46,367 nt of DNA from CAJBIL01 sp044359525 (GTDB lineage Bacteria; Pseudomonadota; Gammaproteobacteria; Burkholderiales; Rhodocyclaceae), in the NCBI GenBank assembly GCA_044359525.1, contig JBIKLY010000014.1, positions 1-46,367 on the forward strand. The letters run 5' to 3'. Below are positions 34,837-43,541 of this stretch, piece by piece. Under the pieces are notes generated by a model. The model did not search any database and was not told where the DNA came from. It saw only the letters and a list, made by a program, of their open reading frames with translations. Positions within the stretch are counted from its first letter, which is position 1; each line of letters starts with the position of its first letter. Position numbers and translations under genes: made by a program.

Positions 34837-35057
34837 TTTGGCGTTCGCGCCCAAGTCACGGCATCGGCGATATCGGCATCAGTCAAATTCAACTCGGCCA
34901 ATTTTGCCCGGACACCATCACCGCGCTGAATACGAACGGGGGTCAATACCAGTTGCCCATTACGGGCTTCTACATCGAAATAGTCGGTAGCACCAACCTG
35001 CAACACCAGCGCCTTGGGCAAGGTAAGTTGATTCTTGGAAGTCATTTTAGCTAACAT
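34833..35057 (-). CDS. AbrB/SpoVT-type antitoxin
   Basis: A 74-residue protein whose N-terminus MTSKNQLTLPKALVLQVGAT is the swapped-hairpin AbrB/MazE DNA-binding fold. The C-terminal part (LAELNLTDADIADAVTWART) should wrap the toxin. It likely represses its own promoter upstream. The start could be the Met at 35057 or the second Met four codons later. It is coupled to the PIN toxin by a 4-nt overlap. Confidence 0.85.
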   Translation of the reverse strand: MLAKMTSKNQLTLPKALVLQVGATDYFDVEARNGQLVLTPVRIQRGDGVRAKLAELNLTDADIADAVTWARTPK

Positions 35058-35112
35058 CGCCGCCTCCGTGGAATGTAAGGAATCATTACTTTACTCCGCC
35101 AAAGCTGTTTCA

Positions 35113-35679
35113 TCAAGCCAATGGAGAGGCCAATGGAAAGGGGTGGATGTGGATCAGGTCAACGATCAAGTGGAGATAGCGTTGAAATAGTGGGATTTGT
35201 TCATTGTGAATGGTGCCCAGCAAGCGCTCGATGTCGCACACCACAGAGTCAGGCGCGGTGGTATCAATCCATTGACCCGGCACGCTATGCCGACGAATGA
35301 ATACCGGTGTTGTCTTGAACTCTCCTGGCACCGTAGTCATCATGGAACCATCAATGGCTTTGACAGGAACGCTGGCAGCATTACCGCAAAACTGCCGATG
35401 CAGCCCTTTGATGAACACGATGGTCAGGCGTGGCTCGGGGTTTTCAATGTATTCCCGCAAACAATAATCAGCCATCATCTGAATGAACACCTGATACTGC
35501 GGCTCGCCGAATTTCGCCTGCATCTCAGGCGATCTTTTGAGGAAATACGGGCGCATCAGGTGATGCAGAATTTGATCAACAATCGCCGGGCGTTGCTCGA
35601 GAGCGACTTGCAGGTTCGGGTGATGGCGGAGCGCTTCGAGTTGCTGTAAATGCCCATTCATTCGGATTGAGGTTTTCAT
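35113..35679 (-). pseudogene. Truncated Fic-family protein (duplicate copy)
   Basis: This 188-residue frame is homologous to the Fic gene at 36309-37064 along most of its length (MADYCLREYIENPEPRLTI, VPGEFKT, IPLFQRYLHLI). It stops exactly inside the Fic active-site motif: HPFP is followed by LASPLA and a stop where the intact copy has HPFPDSNGKIALVLGD. The catalytic His remains, but the anion-binding loop and all helices after it are gone. The tail does not look like Fic in any frame, so this is a deletion, not a frameshift. An adenylylating role is therefore excluded. A shorter start at 35661 aligns with the intact copy. Confidence 0.8.
35397..35661 (-). repeat. Duplicated Fic segment, copy 1
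   Basis: This 265-nt stretch aligns without gaps to 36800-37064 (offset 1403), from the start codon inward, with few base differences in the middle part. Divergence rises towards the 3' end of the genes. Direct repeats of this length could recombine and delete the membrane-protein gene between them. Confidence 0.85.
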
Positions 35680-35749
35680 CTTTCGATCAGTGCCAGACAG
35701 AATCTGTTACCGCGCAATTCAAATGCATTCTGCCCTTCAGGGTATATCT

Positions 35750-36316
35750 TCATTTCGTCGAGCACGATGTATCCATCTCATCGCCTTTCCCCGGCAACAG
35801 CCTTTTCGTATAGAGGCAGGCAACGGTGAATCCCGCCACATAGATCACAATCACAACGCTTGACAAAGCAACGGCCAGTGCGATATCGCAAATAAATTTC
35901 TCCCAGTAGCTCGCGTAATACCAACGGAAGCCGGGTCGGTCGCTCAGCCTTTGCCGTAACAGGGTTCCCGAGACATAGCGTATGGCCAAAAACAGGGCAG
36001 CGTAAGGCGCGTACAGCCAGAGCCATTCGATGCGGCAGCCGTAATAAAGCGTCAGCATGAAGAGAAAAAAAACATGGCTGGGGAAGTCAATCTTGTCCTT
36101 GATGATCCATTCCACACATAGGACAAACAGAAAGGGATACAACACAGGAAATTGCTCGATAGACCATGCCATGCTGGCCGCCGTCGCAATAGCCGCCAGA
36201 TAGGCATAAACTGTCCGGTGCCGCTCGACGATACGGTGTTCGTCAAAGCGATCCATCAGAGTGAGGAAGAGGCCGGAGAGCACCCCGAGCATCAAGGCGG
36301 CCAGCCACTCAAGCAT
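35750..36316 (-). CDS. Hypothetical polytopic membrane protein
   Basis: A 188-residue protein with about five hydrophobic segments: LAALMLGVLSGLFLTLM, AYLAAIATAASMAWSI, PVLYPFLFVLCVEWII, VFFLFMLTLYYGCRI, and a last one near VALSSVVIVIYVAGFTVACL. No known family recognised. The ATG at 36316 has GGAG 7 nt upstream and overlaps the Fic stop by 8 nt, so it is probably co-translated with the Fic gene. A longer open frame upstream lies within that gene. It could be a membrane partner or target of the Fic protein, but that is only context. Confidence 0.7.
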   Translation of the reverse strand: MLEWLAALMLGVLSGLFLTLMDRFDEHRIVERHRTVYAYLAAIATAASMAWSIEQFPVLYPFLFVLCVEWIIKDKIDFPSHVFFLFMLTLYYGCRIEWLWLYAPYAALFLAIRYVSGTLLRQRLSDRPGFRWYYASYWEKFICDIALAVALSSVVIVIYVAGFTVACLYTKRLLPGKGDEMDTSCSTK

Positions 36317-37064
36317 CAGCCGACTCCGCTTCGCTTGCCGACCCGAGACCGCATTCGGCGTACAGCCCAAGCACGACGGAATACACGCCGGAAATATCGC
36401 GTTCCGCACCTATTGAAAAGCGAGCGGCTTCAGAATAAAGCGCGTCCTTGTTCTGCCACCGGTACTTGGCGAAGAAAGGCGGATGAATCCCTTGCTTCAA
36501 CAAAAACAGGTCGCCCAGCACCAGAGCAATCTTGCCATTGCTGTCCGGGAAAGGATGAATCGCGGTGAACTCGAACATGGATTGGATGTACCGTTGAAAC
36601 AGTGGCACGCCTTCGTCATGGAGGTAATCCAGCAACCGCGCCATATCGCGATGCACGGTCTCCGGTGCGGGGGTGGCAACCCATTCACTCCCTTGCCACA
36701 CACTCACCGAAATTGTCTTGAACTCCCCTGGCACGATAGTCCCTTTCGTGCCGTCCACAGCCGTCATCGGCACGCTGGGGGCGTTGTAATAAAACGTGCG
36801 ATGCAGCCCTTTGATGAACTCAATGGTCAGGCGTGGCTCGGGGTTTTCAATGTATTCCCGCAAACAATAATCAGCCATCATCTGAATGAACGCCTGATAC
36901 TGCGGCTCGCCGAATTTCGCCTGCATCTCCGGCGTTCTTTTGAGGAAATACGGGCGCATCAGATGATGCAGAATTTCCCCGACAATCGCCGGGCGTTGCT
37001 CGGGGGCAACTTGCAGGCTTGGGTGATGGCGGGACGCTTCGAGTTGTTGTAACTGTTCGTTCAT
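36309..37064 (-). CDS. Fic-family protein with degenerate active-site motif
   Basis: This 251-residue protein has a Fic core. The signature at about 170 reads HPFPDSNGKIAL; the consensus is HxFx(D/E)GNGRxxR. The catalytic His, Phe, acidic residue, Asn and second Gly are present, but the first Gly is Ser, the following Arg is Lys and the last Arg (ATP gamma-phosphate contact in AMPylating Fic enzymes) is absent. No inhibitory (S/T)xxxE(G/N) helix was seen. It may transfer another group, act with altered efficiency, or be a Fic-type toxin component. It starts with MNEQLQQLEASRHHP and is followed by an overlapping membrane-protein gene. Confidence 0.85.
   Translation of the reverse strand: MNEQLQQLEASRHHPSLQVAPEQRPAIVGEILHHLMRPYFLKRTPEMQAKFGEPQYQAFIQMMADYCLREYIENPEPRLTIEFIKGLHRTFYYNAPSVPMTAVDGTKGTIVPGEFKTISVSVWQGSEWVATPAPETVHRDMARLLDYLHDEGVPLFQRYIQSMFEFTAIHPFPDSNGKIALVLGDLFLLKQGIHPPFFAKYRWQNKDALYSEAARFSIGAERDISGVYSVVLGLYAECGLGSASEAESADA
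36800..37064 (-). repeat. Duplicated Fic segment, copy 2
   Basis: Counterpart of 35397-35661: the same length with no gaps, both ending at the ATG of the respective gene. The intact Fic gene carries this copy. Confidence 0.85.
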
Positions 37065-37119
37065 GGCGGAATCAATTGATCGACAAAGCTGGGCAGCCTG
37101 TTGTCTTGTTCAATAATAA

Positions 37120-37404
37120 TCAAAGACGGGATTTTGCCTCCTCGTAAACCTTCATTTTGTCCCGCTTGCCAACGGCGATCACGGTAACAAAAACGATTTC
37201 ATTCTCAACCCGATACACCAGCCGATACCCGACACGCAACAGCTTGATCTTGTAACAATCGGGCATCCCGGCAAGGGCTGCTGCCGGCACGTGCGGGTTT
37301 TCCAAGCGTTCCGAAAGTTTCTTTTTGAAGGGTTCGCGGATACTGTTATCGAGATTATTCCACTCCGCCAGTGCCAACTCATGAAAACGGAGCTTATAGC
37401 TCAT
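37120..37404 (-). CDS. RelE/ParE-family toxin
   Basis: A 94-residue RelE-fold protein: MSYKLRFHELALAEWNNLD, IREPFKKKLSERLENP, then the strand core YKIKLLRVGYRLVYRVE, and VTVIAVGKRDKMKVYEEA. These are the RelE-type positions with basic residues used for ribosome-dependent mRNA cleavage. Its ATG lies inside the end of the antitoxin gene, an 11-nt overlap typical of coupled pairs. An intact module. Confidence 0.9.
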   Translation of the reverse strand: MSYKLRFHELALAEWNNLDNSIREPFKKKLSERLENPHVPAAALAGMPDCYKIKLLRVGYRLVYRVENEIVFVTVIAVGKRDKMKVYEEAKSRL

Positions 37405-37639
37405 CCAGTGTCACCTCGACGAAGGGGCCGCTGGCACGCTCCTGAACCAGTTTCGCGTCCTCCAGGTCTTCCAGATGCGCCATCAGCCGCTCGTAATGCG
37501 CGGCAGGCAATAGATAGGCTTCCGGCCTGTTGTGATTAAGAATGGCCACCGGACACTCATCGGCCTGCTTGATGATGCCTGCAAAGTTTCGCTTTAACTC
37601 GGTGACGCTGACGGTCATATTGGTGTGGATGGTGTCCAT
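37394..37639 (-). CDS. Phd/YefM-family antitoxin
   Basis: An 81-residue protein: MTVSVTELKRNFAGIIKQAD is the Phd/YefM DNA-binding N-terminus, followed by PVAILNHNRPEAYLLPAAHY and an acidic C-terminus. I place the start at the ATG 37639 (MDTIHTNMTV), with GGAAGA about 5 nt upstream; the frame is open to 37678. It should neutralise the RelE toxin downstream and repress the pair. Confidence 0.88.
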   Translation of the reverse strand: MDTIHTNMTVSVTELKRNFAGIIKQADECPVAILNHNRPEAYLLPAAHYERLMAHLEDLEDAKLVQERASGPFVEVTLDEL

Positions 37640-37836
37640 GGTGTTCTTCCAATGAAATATTGATGCTTTAATAGACACTCAATTTAGCATTAAATTCGCC
37701 ACGCATCCAGCACTATTTGTTTTCAAGCGATGGGGATTACGGCATCAATCAGCAAATAGGGGGCTCCGTTTCCCCATACCCAAGCCGATCAGAAGAAACA
37801 ATCGTATCCCCTATTATTTGAGTTGGTTGATTTTCA

Positions 37837-37941
37837 TTAACCTCCGAAATATACCGCTCCAATTACTCCCAGCATGAACGTCACACAAAACATCCTGAAC
37901 GGATGCAGGCGATACCAGGGATCAATAGGGTCAGACCCCAT
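37837..37941 (-). CDS. Small membrane protein (34 aa), possible
   Basis: An open frame from ATG 37941 to TAA 37837 encodes 34 residues: an N-terminal MGSDPIDPWYRLHPFRM and a hydrophobic FCVTFMLGVIGAVYFGG end. It begins 9 nt after the stop of the gene at 37951-38388, so it could be its operon partner. Composition looks genuinely coding (a clean single TM segment with a basic flank), but there is only a weak ribosome site (ACAGAG). A palindrome GGGTCAGACCC (37928-37938) overlaps its first codons. It could also be the remaining C-terminus of a longer lost gene. Confidence 0.45.
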   Translation of the reverse strand: MGSDPIDPWYRLHPFRMFCVTFMLGVIGAVYFGG

Positions 37942-37950
37942 CGACTCTGT

Positions 37951-38388
37951 TCAGCTGGGGATCACGCGGAAGCGGCCGTAGTCGGACGTCATCCCGTGCT
38001 TCAGAAAATGGGTGTAGAGGTACTGCTCCCGCGCCTGCACCTCCTTGTTGATTTCGGTGATCGCTTCATAGACGCGATGTGCATACGTCCAGTACATGCG
38101 CTGGATTACCCATGAAAATGCAAGGATCACGACAATCAGCATACCGGCGATTTCGCCCGTGACCTTGCCCTTCTCGGTTGACCACACGTAGCCGACGCAG
38201 GAGGCGATGAATGCGCCATACACACCCCGCACCGGCATCGTAATCCGCCACAACTCATCGCGATACCACATCAGCCGTGCCCAGTAGTGGGCAAGATCGG
38301 CGCGGTAGTGCCCGTAATCCGCGCCCGGCGGCGGGGCTTTATGTTGCGACGAATCACTCATGCTTTCTCCCTTCGTGCTTTCGCTCAC
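37951..38388 (-). CDS. Hypothetical membrane protein
   Basis: A 145-residue protein with a hydrophilic N-terminus rich in Tyr and Trp (DYGHYRADLAHYWARLMWY), two TM segments (about 55-70 and 82-100), and a charged, probably coiled C-terminal helix (AHRVYEAITEINKEVQAREQ). No family recognised. Met1 and Met10 are both possible starts. It lies 4 nt after the large surface-protein gene on the same strand, so it may be co-transcribed with it. Confidence 0.65.
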   Translation of the reverse strand: MSESTKGESMSDSSQHKAPPPGADYGHYRADLAHYWARLMWYRDELWRITMPVRGVYGAFIASCVGYVWSTEKGKVTGEIAGMLIVVILAFSWVIQRMYWTYAHRVYEAITEINKEVQAREQYLYTHFLKHGMTSDYGRFRVIPS

Positions 38389-38392
38389 AGCG

Positions 38393-40738
38393 TTACGGGA
38401 ACAACCAGTAGCTATTCGTGTTCACCGTCCGTGAATTCCCGGCCGCATCCTCGATGACGAGTTCAATCAATACCATAATAATGGCACTTGGCGCCGTCCA
38501 GTTGACCGTCAGCGTGGTGGTGGTCAAACCGCCCGTTACGCTGATGGTTCCCCCGGCTGCCGAGTTATCGGAAAACTTCTTGAACGAGATCGACGTCACC
38601 GATGCCACCGCCTCATTGAAACTGATCGTGCCACTGCCAGTGCCATTCATCGTATCCAGATTAAGCAGATTCTCACTCGCATACGACGGCGCCGTCGTAT
38701 CGAGCGCAATCGCCGCCGATTTGCCGGTCGCCTGCGCATTGCCGACGTTGTCCTTGACATAGACATAGACCGACTTGGCGCCGTCACCGGCCGACAGCGT
38801 AAAGCTCGTCGGCTGCGTGCTCGACCAGCCGCCATCCCCAACAGCCGGCGCGCTGCTCGACTCCGAAACGAACCACGAGACGCCCGACGGATCGGTGACT
38901 GCGGCGACCGCAAGAGAGACGGCGGCGGTATTGGTAAAGCCGGCCAATGCGCCGACATTGCCGGTCAGCGTTAGCGTCGCCGGCGTGGCCGGTGGGGTGA
39001 TATCCGCCGTTGTTGTGATCGCCAGCCCGGCCGATACGGCCGCCTGATCGTTGTTCGCCGTGTCTTTGGCGACAAAGTAGTACTTGTATGCGGTGCTCGC
39101 CGTCAGCCCGGTGAGGCTGACTACCGCCGGTGTTGCGGCGGTCATCGCAAACGAGGTGCCGGCCTTGACGGCGGCGACGGTTGGCGCGGCGGCAGCAGCG
39201 GCTAGAACAAGGTAGTAGCCGGTGCCGGTTTCATTGATCGTTTGCGTGACCGAGGCCGTGGTGTCGGCGGCGGCAACGGAGATCGCCGGTGCTGCGGTCG
39301 TCGTCGGTGGCGTGACATCGGCGCCACCGGCTGAAACCACAATGCTGTCAATCTTCACCGAGCCATGCGAGACAAGGATGGTAATCAGTGTCGTACCGCC
39401 GCCAAAGTTGTTGACGGTGACGACGTAGGAGTCGGTGACGCCAACCGCCGGTTGCACGATCAGGCTGGGTTTGATGACAAGGCTGTTGCCCGAGAGACTG
39501 AACTGGCCGGTGTTGGCGAATGCGCCGAGGTTTTTGGTGACGCCGGCAATGGTCGTGACCACCACACCAAGCGGGGTGGTGATGTCGCCGGTTGCGGCAC
39601 TGATCGTGCTGCCGGCTGGCAGTGCGGTTTTGTCGATGGCGATCAGGCGGGTTGGCAGGGCGGTGTTGTCTATTTTGGCGATGACATGGCTGGGGATGAA
39701 GCTGGGGCGCTGGGCGACCTGATCGAGTAGCGCGCTGCCGGACCAGGGCGTTGTCTGGTCTGGCGCTGCATTGGCGCGCGGACTCATACCCAGTGCGGTA
39801 CCGCGCCCACTGCCGGCGCTGGTGCCAAATACATAGGTGTAGCTGAGTTTGAACTGGTTGTCGTCGCCCAGGCCGTCGCGCCCGCGCAGGCCGATGAGGC
39901 TGACGCCGAGGTTATGCCGCCCGCCGCTGCCGGCGAGGCTGCGGTCGATGCCGATGGTGTAGCGATTCTGCGAGGCGAAGGTGTCGGCACCGGCCCTGAG
40001 CTGGTAGCCGCTGCCGAGTTGTTGCGCCCATTCAACGCCGCCGGTGAGGCGGTTGACGCTGTCGGTGCCGGTCAGCAGGTCGTAGCTCAGGCGTTCCTGA
40101 CCGAAGCTGACCTTGACGACGCTGTTTTGACTGGGCGAGAAGCCCAGTTTGCCTTGCAGGCCGGTGACCTTGCCGCCGGCAATGCGACGCGGGTCGTTCC
40201 AGAGTTCAAAGAGCGTGGCGGTGTCGATGGCGAAGGTTTTGTCGGCGAGGTCGCGGCTGGCGGTTTTGGCGACGTAGCCGTTGACTTCAAGGAAGCGGAG
40301 GAATTCGTTGCCGAGTTGAAGCTGGTAGCTGAGTGCGCCGCTGTTCTGCGTCATGCCGACTTTGTCGGTGCCGGAGCGGAAGGCGTAGTCGAGGAATTGT
40401 TCGAGCTGGCCGGCGGTGACGATGAAGCGCTGGCGCTCGTCGATCTTGTAGCCGGCGTTGATCAGCCATTCTTTTTTGTCGGCGCCGACGGTGAGGAGGA
40501 CGCCCACGGCGGCGTTGTCTCCGAGCATGCTGGCGAGTGCGCCGCCGATGCTGAGGCCGGTCTGGTTGCTGTATTCGGGGGTGACGACGAGTTTCTGGCG
40601 ACCGAAGGTGTTCTCCAGGCGGGCACCATTGGGGCCGGCGCTAAAGGTAGCGGTGCGCCCTTGGGGACGGTCAAGGTCGGGCAGATCGTCTTTGCTGCTG
40701 GCCGGCGCCTCTTGCGCTTGCACGCGTTGCGCCCGCAA
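38393..40738 (-). CDS. Surface protein: N-terminal beta-barrel plus Ig/Fn3-like domains; probably phase-OFF
   Basis: The open frame from TTG 40738 codes 781 residues. Residues about 30-345 have the alternating strand pattern of an outer-membrane barrel (YSNQTGLSIGGALASMLGD, LSYQLQLGNEFLRFLEVNGY, SVVKVSFGQERLSYDLL, QFKLSYTYVFG). A Ser/Thr/Ala-rich part with Ig/Fn3-like repeats follows (TASTAYKYYFVAKDTANN, KSVYVYVKDNVGNAQ, LVIEDAAGNSR). This barrel-first order recalls inverse autotransporters (intimin/invasin) but no such family match is claimed. The TTG is not a real start: directly upstream in the same frame lies a signal peptide (KAFRLTPLLVALFFAYPALRA) without any ATG, GTG or TTG before it. 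The likely true ATG at 40866 is one frame off because of a CCAAG repeat. If joined, the protein would have about 822 residues. Confidence 0.7.
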   Translation of the reverse strand: MRAQRVQAQEAPASSKDDLPDLDRPQGRTATFSAGPNGARLENTFGRQKLVVTPEYSNQTGLSIGGALASMLGDNAAVGVLLTVGADKKEWLINAGYKIDERQRFIVTAGQLEQFLDYAFRSGTDKVGMTQNSGALSYQLQLGNEFLRFLEVNGYVAKTASRDLADKTFAIDTATLFELWNDPRRIAGGKVTGLQGKLGFSPSQNSVVKVSFGQERLSYDLLTGTDSVNRLTGGVEWAQQLGSGYQLRAGADTFASQNRYTIGIDRSLAGSGGRHNLGVSLIGLRGRDGLGDDNQFKLSYTYVFGTSAGSGRGTALGMSPRANAAPDQTTPWSGSALLDQVAQRPSFIPSHVIAKIDNTALPTRLIAIDKTALPAGSTISAATGDITTPLGVVVTTIAGVTKNLGAFANTGQFSLSGNSLVIKPSLIVQPAVGVTDSYVVTVNNFGGGTTLITILVSHGSVKIDSIVVSAGGADVTPPTTTAAPAISVAAADTTASVTQTINETGTGYYLVLAAAAAAPTVAAVKAGTSFAMTAATPAVVSLTGLTASTAYKYYFVAKDTANNDQAAVSAGLAITTTADITPPATPATLTLTGNVGALAGFTNTAAVSLAVAAVTDPSGVSWFVSESSSAPAVGDGGWSSTQPTSFTLSAGDGAKSVYVYVKDNVGNAQATGKSAAIALDTTAPSYASENLLNLDTMNGTGSGTISFNEAVASVTSISFKKFSDNSAAGGTISVTGGLTTTTLTVNWTAPSAIIMVLIELVIEDAAGNSRTVNTNSYWLFP

Positions 40739-40827
40739 GGCGGGATAGGCAAAAAAGAGCGCGACGAGGAGCGGGGTGAGGCGAAAGGCTTTGGTGCTTG
40801 CCGTCGCTGGCAGGCGACGAGGGTTAG

Positions 40828-40866
40828 TTAATGTTTGGCTTGGCTTGGCTTGGAAAAATAGGCCAT
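40828..40866 (-). other. Probable true translation start, out of frame with the surface protein
   Basis: ATG at 40866 has GGGAG 11 nt upstream and begins MAYFSKPSQAKH, then hits TAA at 40828-40830. The distance to the TTG at 40738 is 128 nt, that is two more than a multiple of three. Loss of one 5-nt repeat unit gives 123 nt, in frame, and reads MAYFSKPSQTLTNPRRL into the signal peptide. Gain of two units would also restore the frame. Confidence 0.6.
40835..40853 (-). repeat. CCAAG pentanucleotide tandem repeat (candidate phase switch)
   Basis: On the minus strand CCAAG occurs three times in a row (40853-40839), followed by CCAA, about 3.8 units. It lies within the first codons after the ATG 40866. 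Pentanucleotide repeats inside the 5' end of surface genes are a known substrate for slipped-strand mispairing in Neisseria and others. The tract is short, so switching would be rare. Confidence 0.85.
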
Positions 40867-40925
40867 TTTTTTATAATCTCCCTGATTCTTTGGGATTTTA
40901 TCATGACTTATGCACTGGTTAGAAT

Positions 40926-41177
40926 GTGCTTTATGACAGGCAGAGCGCTTCAGCACATGGTTCGCGCTGGGAAGATGCCTGCCAATGGCCGGTGTTCGCC
41001 GGTGAACTGACGTTCCCATGCCGGGGGCGTGACGTAACGCTATGGGATATTCCGGGATGGCTCTCCACGGATCGTGAACGACGGCATTCAGTTATGAGCG
41101 GCCTGATGGATTTTGCCGTGACAGCAAGGCTTGATGCGGCGCTGCACAATCATAAATCAATCATGGATTACGGATAG
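40926..41177 (+). CDS. Possible small gene of unknown function
   Basis: An 83-residue open frame opening with GTG. The protein (WEDACQWPVFAGELTFPC, LWDIPGWLSTDRERRHS, LMDFAVTARLDAALHNHK) has plausible composition and third-position GC, but no family is recognised and no clear ribosome site precedes it. It lies divergent to the surface-protein gene, whose regulatory region it would overlap. It could be a gene fragment. Confidence 0.25.
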   Translation: MLYDRQSASAHGSRWEDACQWPVFAGELTFPCRGRDVTLWDIPGWLSTDRERRHSVMSGLMDFAVTARLDAALHNHKSIMDYG

Positions 41178-41191
41178 CCCGAAAAAACATC

Positions 41192-41259
41192 ACCACCAAG
41201 ACACCAAGAGAACAAGGTTTCACAAAAAAAACAATGTGTTAACTTGGTGTTTTGGTGGT
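41192..41259 (-). repeat. Large inverted repeat, possible terminator of the thiC unit
   Basis: Arms of 17 nt (41192-41208 and 41243-41259; ACCACCAAGACACCAAG against CTTGGTGTTTTGGTGGT) pair with one mismatch around a 34-nt loop. On the minus strand the stem is followed by GATG and TTTTTT, so it could end transcription from thiC and the HMA gene. The ACCAAGACACCAAG motif also looks like a dispersed genomic repeat. Confidence 0.6.
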
Positions 41260-41303
41260 TCGCATTTTGTTGTTGACTAACTGCTAGCCGTCCGTCGGGC
41301 GAA

Positions 41304-41498
41304 TCAGTACGTTGCCGTGTAGCCCGCGTCGATGATCGCCTGGACAATGTCGTCGGGGCTGATGAACCGCCCGTACTCAACACGGGCTTCGCCGCGCTCC
41401 AACGACACGTCGATGTCGCCGATGCCCGGCAAATCCTGAATCGCGTTGGCGACGGCGCGGACGCATTGCTCGTCCTGCATGCCTTCTATCCTGATCAT
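41304..41498 (-). CDS. HMA-domain protein with an incomplete metal motif
   Basis: A 64-residue protein with the ferredoxin-like heavy-metal-associated fold: MIRIEGMQDEQCVRAVANAI, then IDVSLERGEARVEYG and IVQAIIDAGYTATY. Copper chaperones carry MxCxxC at this loop; here it is GMQDEQC, so the first cysteine is Asp and only one ligand remains. It cannot hold Cu(I) in the usual two-cysteine way. It follows thiC by 38 nt on the same strand and may be co-transcribed. The conserved pattern CVRAVANAIQDLPGI is intact, so it is a true homologue. Confidence 0.82.
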   Translation of the reverse strand: MIRIEGMQDEQCVRAVANAIQDLPGIGDIDVSLERGEARVEYGRFISPDDIVQAIIDAGYTATY

Positions 41499-41536
41499 GA
41501 TGGTTTCGATGCGAGGCTCCAGCGGAAGATTTTATC

Positions 41537-43453
<1,917 letters not shown>

Positions 43454-43457
43454 GGTG

Positions 43458-43525
43458 ATTCCTTGCGAAGGAGTGAAGCAACTACCTGGGTACAGTCAGG
43501 CGAAAACGGAAGGCGCGCAAGGAAT
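43458..43525 (-). promoter_or_regulatory. Candidate anti-Shine-Dalgarno switch of the thiC leader
   Basis: In the mRNA, ATTCCTTGCG (43525-43516) is perfectly complementary to CGCAAGGAAT (43467-43458), and the second copy contains the thiC ribosome site AAGGAA. The pairing would close the ribosome site when the riboswitch frees the first strand. No T-tract follows, so control is more likely translational than by termination. Confidence 0.6.
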
Positions 43526-43541
43526 GGGGGGCTGGCAGTGC

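Noticed and set aside
38775..39431. Repeat-like Ala/Thr-rich DNA in the surface-protein gene as a possible tandem array
   Set aside because: The repetition is at protein level (Ala/Thr-rich Ig/Fn3-like domains); no constant DNA unit could be found.
39914..40831. Plus-strand open frame (305 codons) opposite the surface-protein gene
   Set aside because: Gly/Ala/Val/Glu-biased antisense of the barrel region; no recognisable fold.
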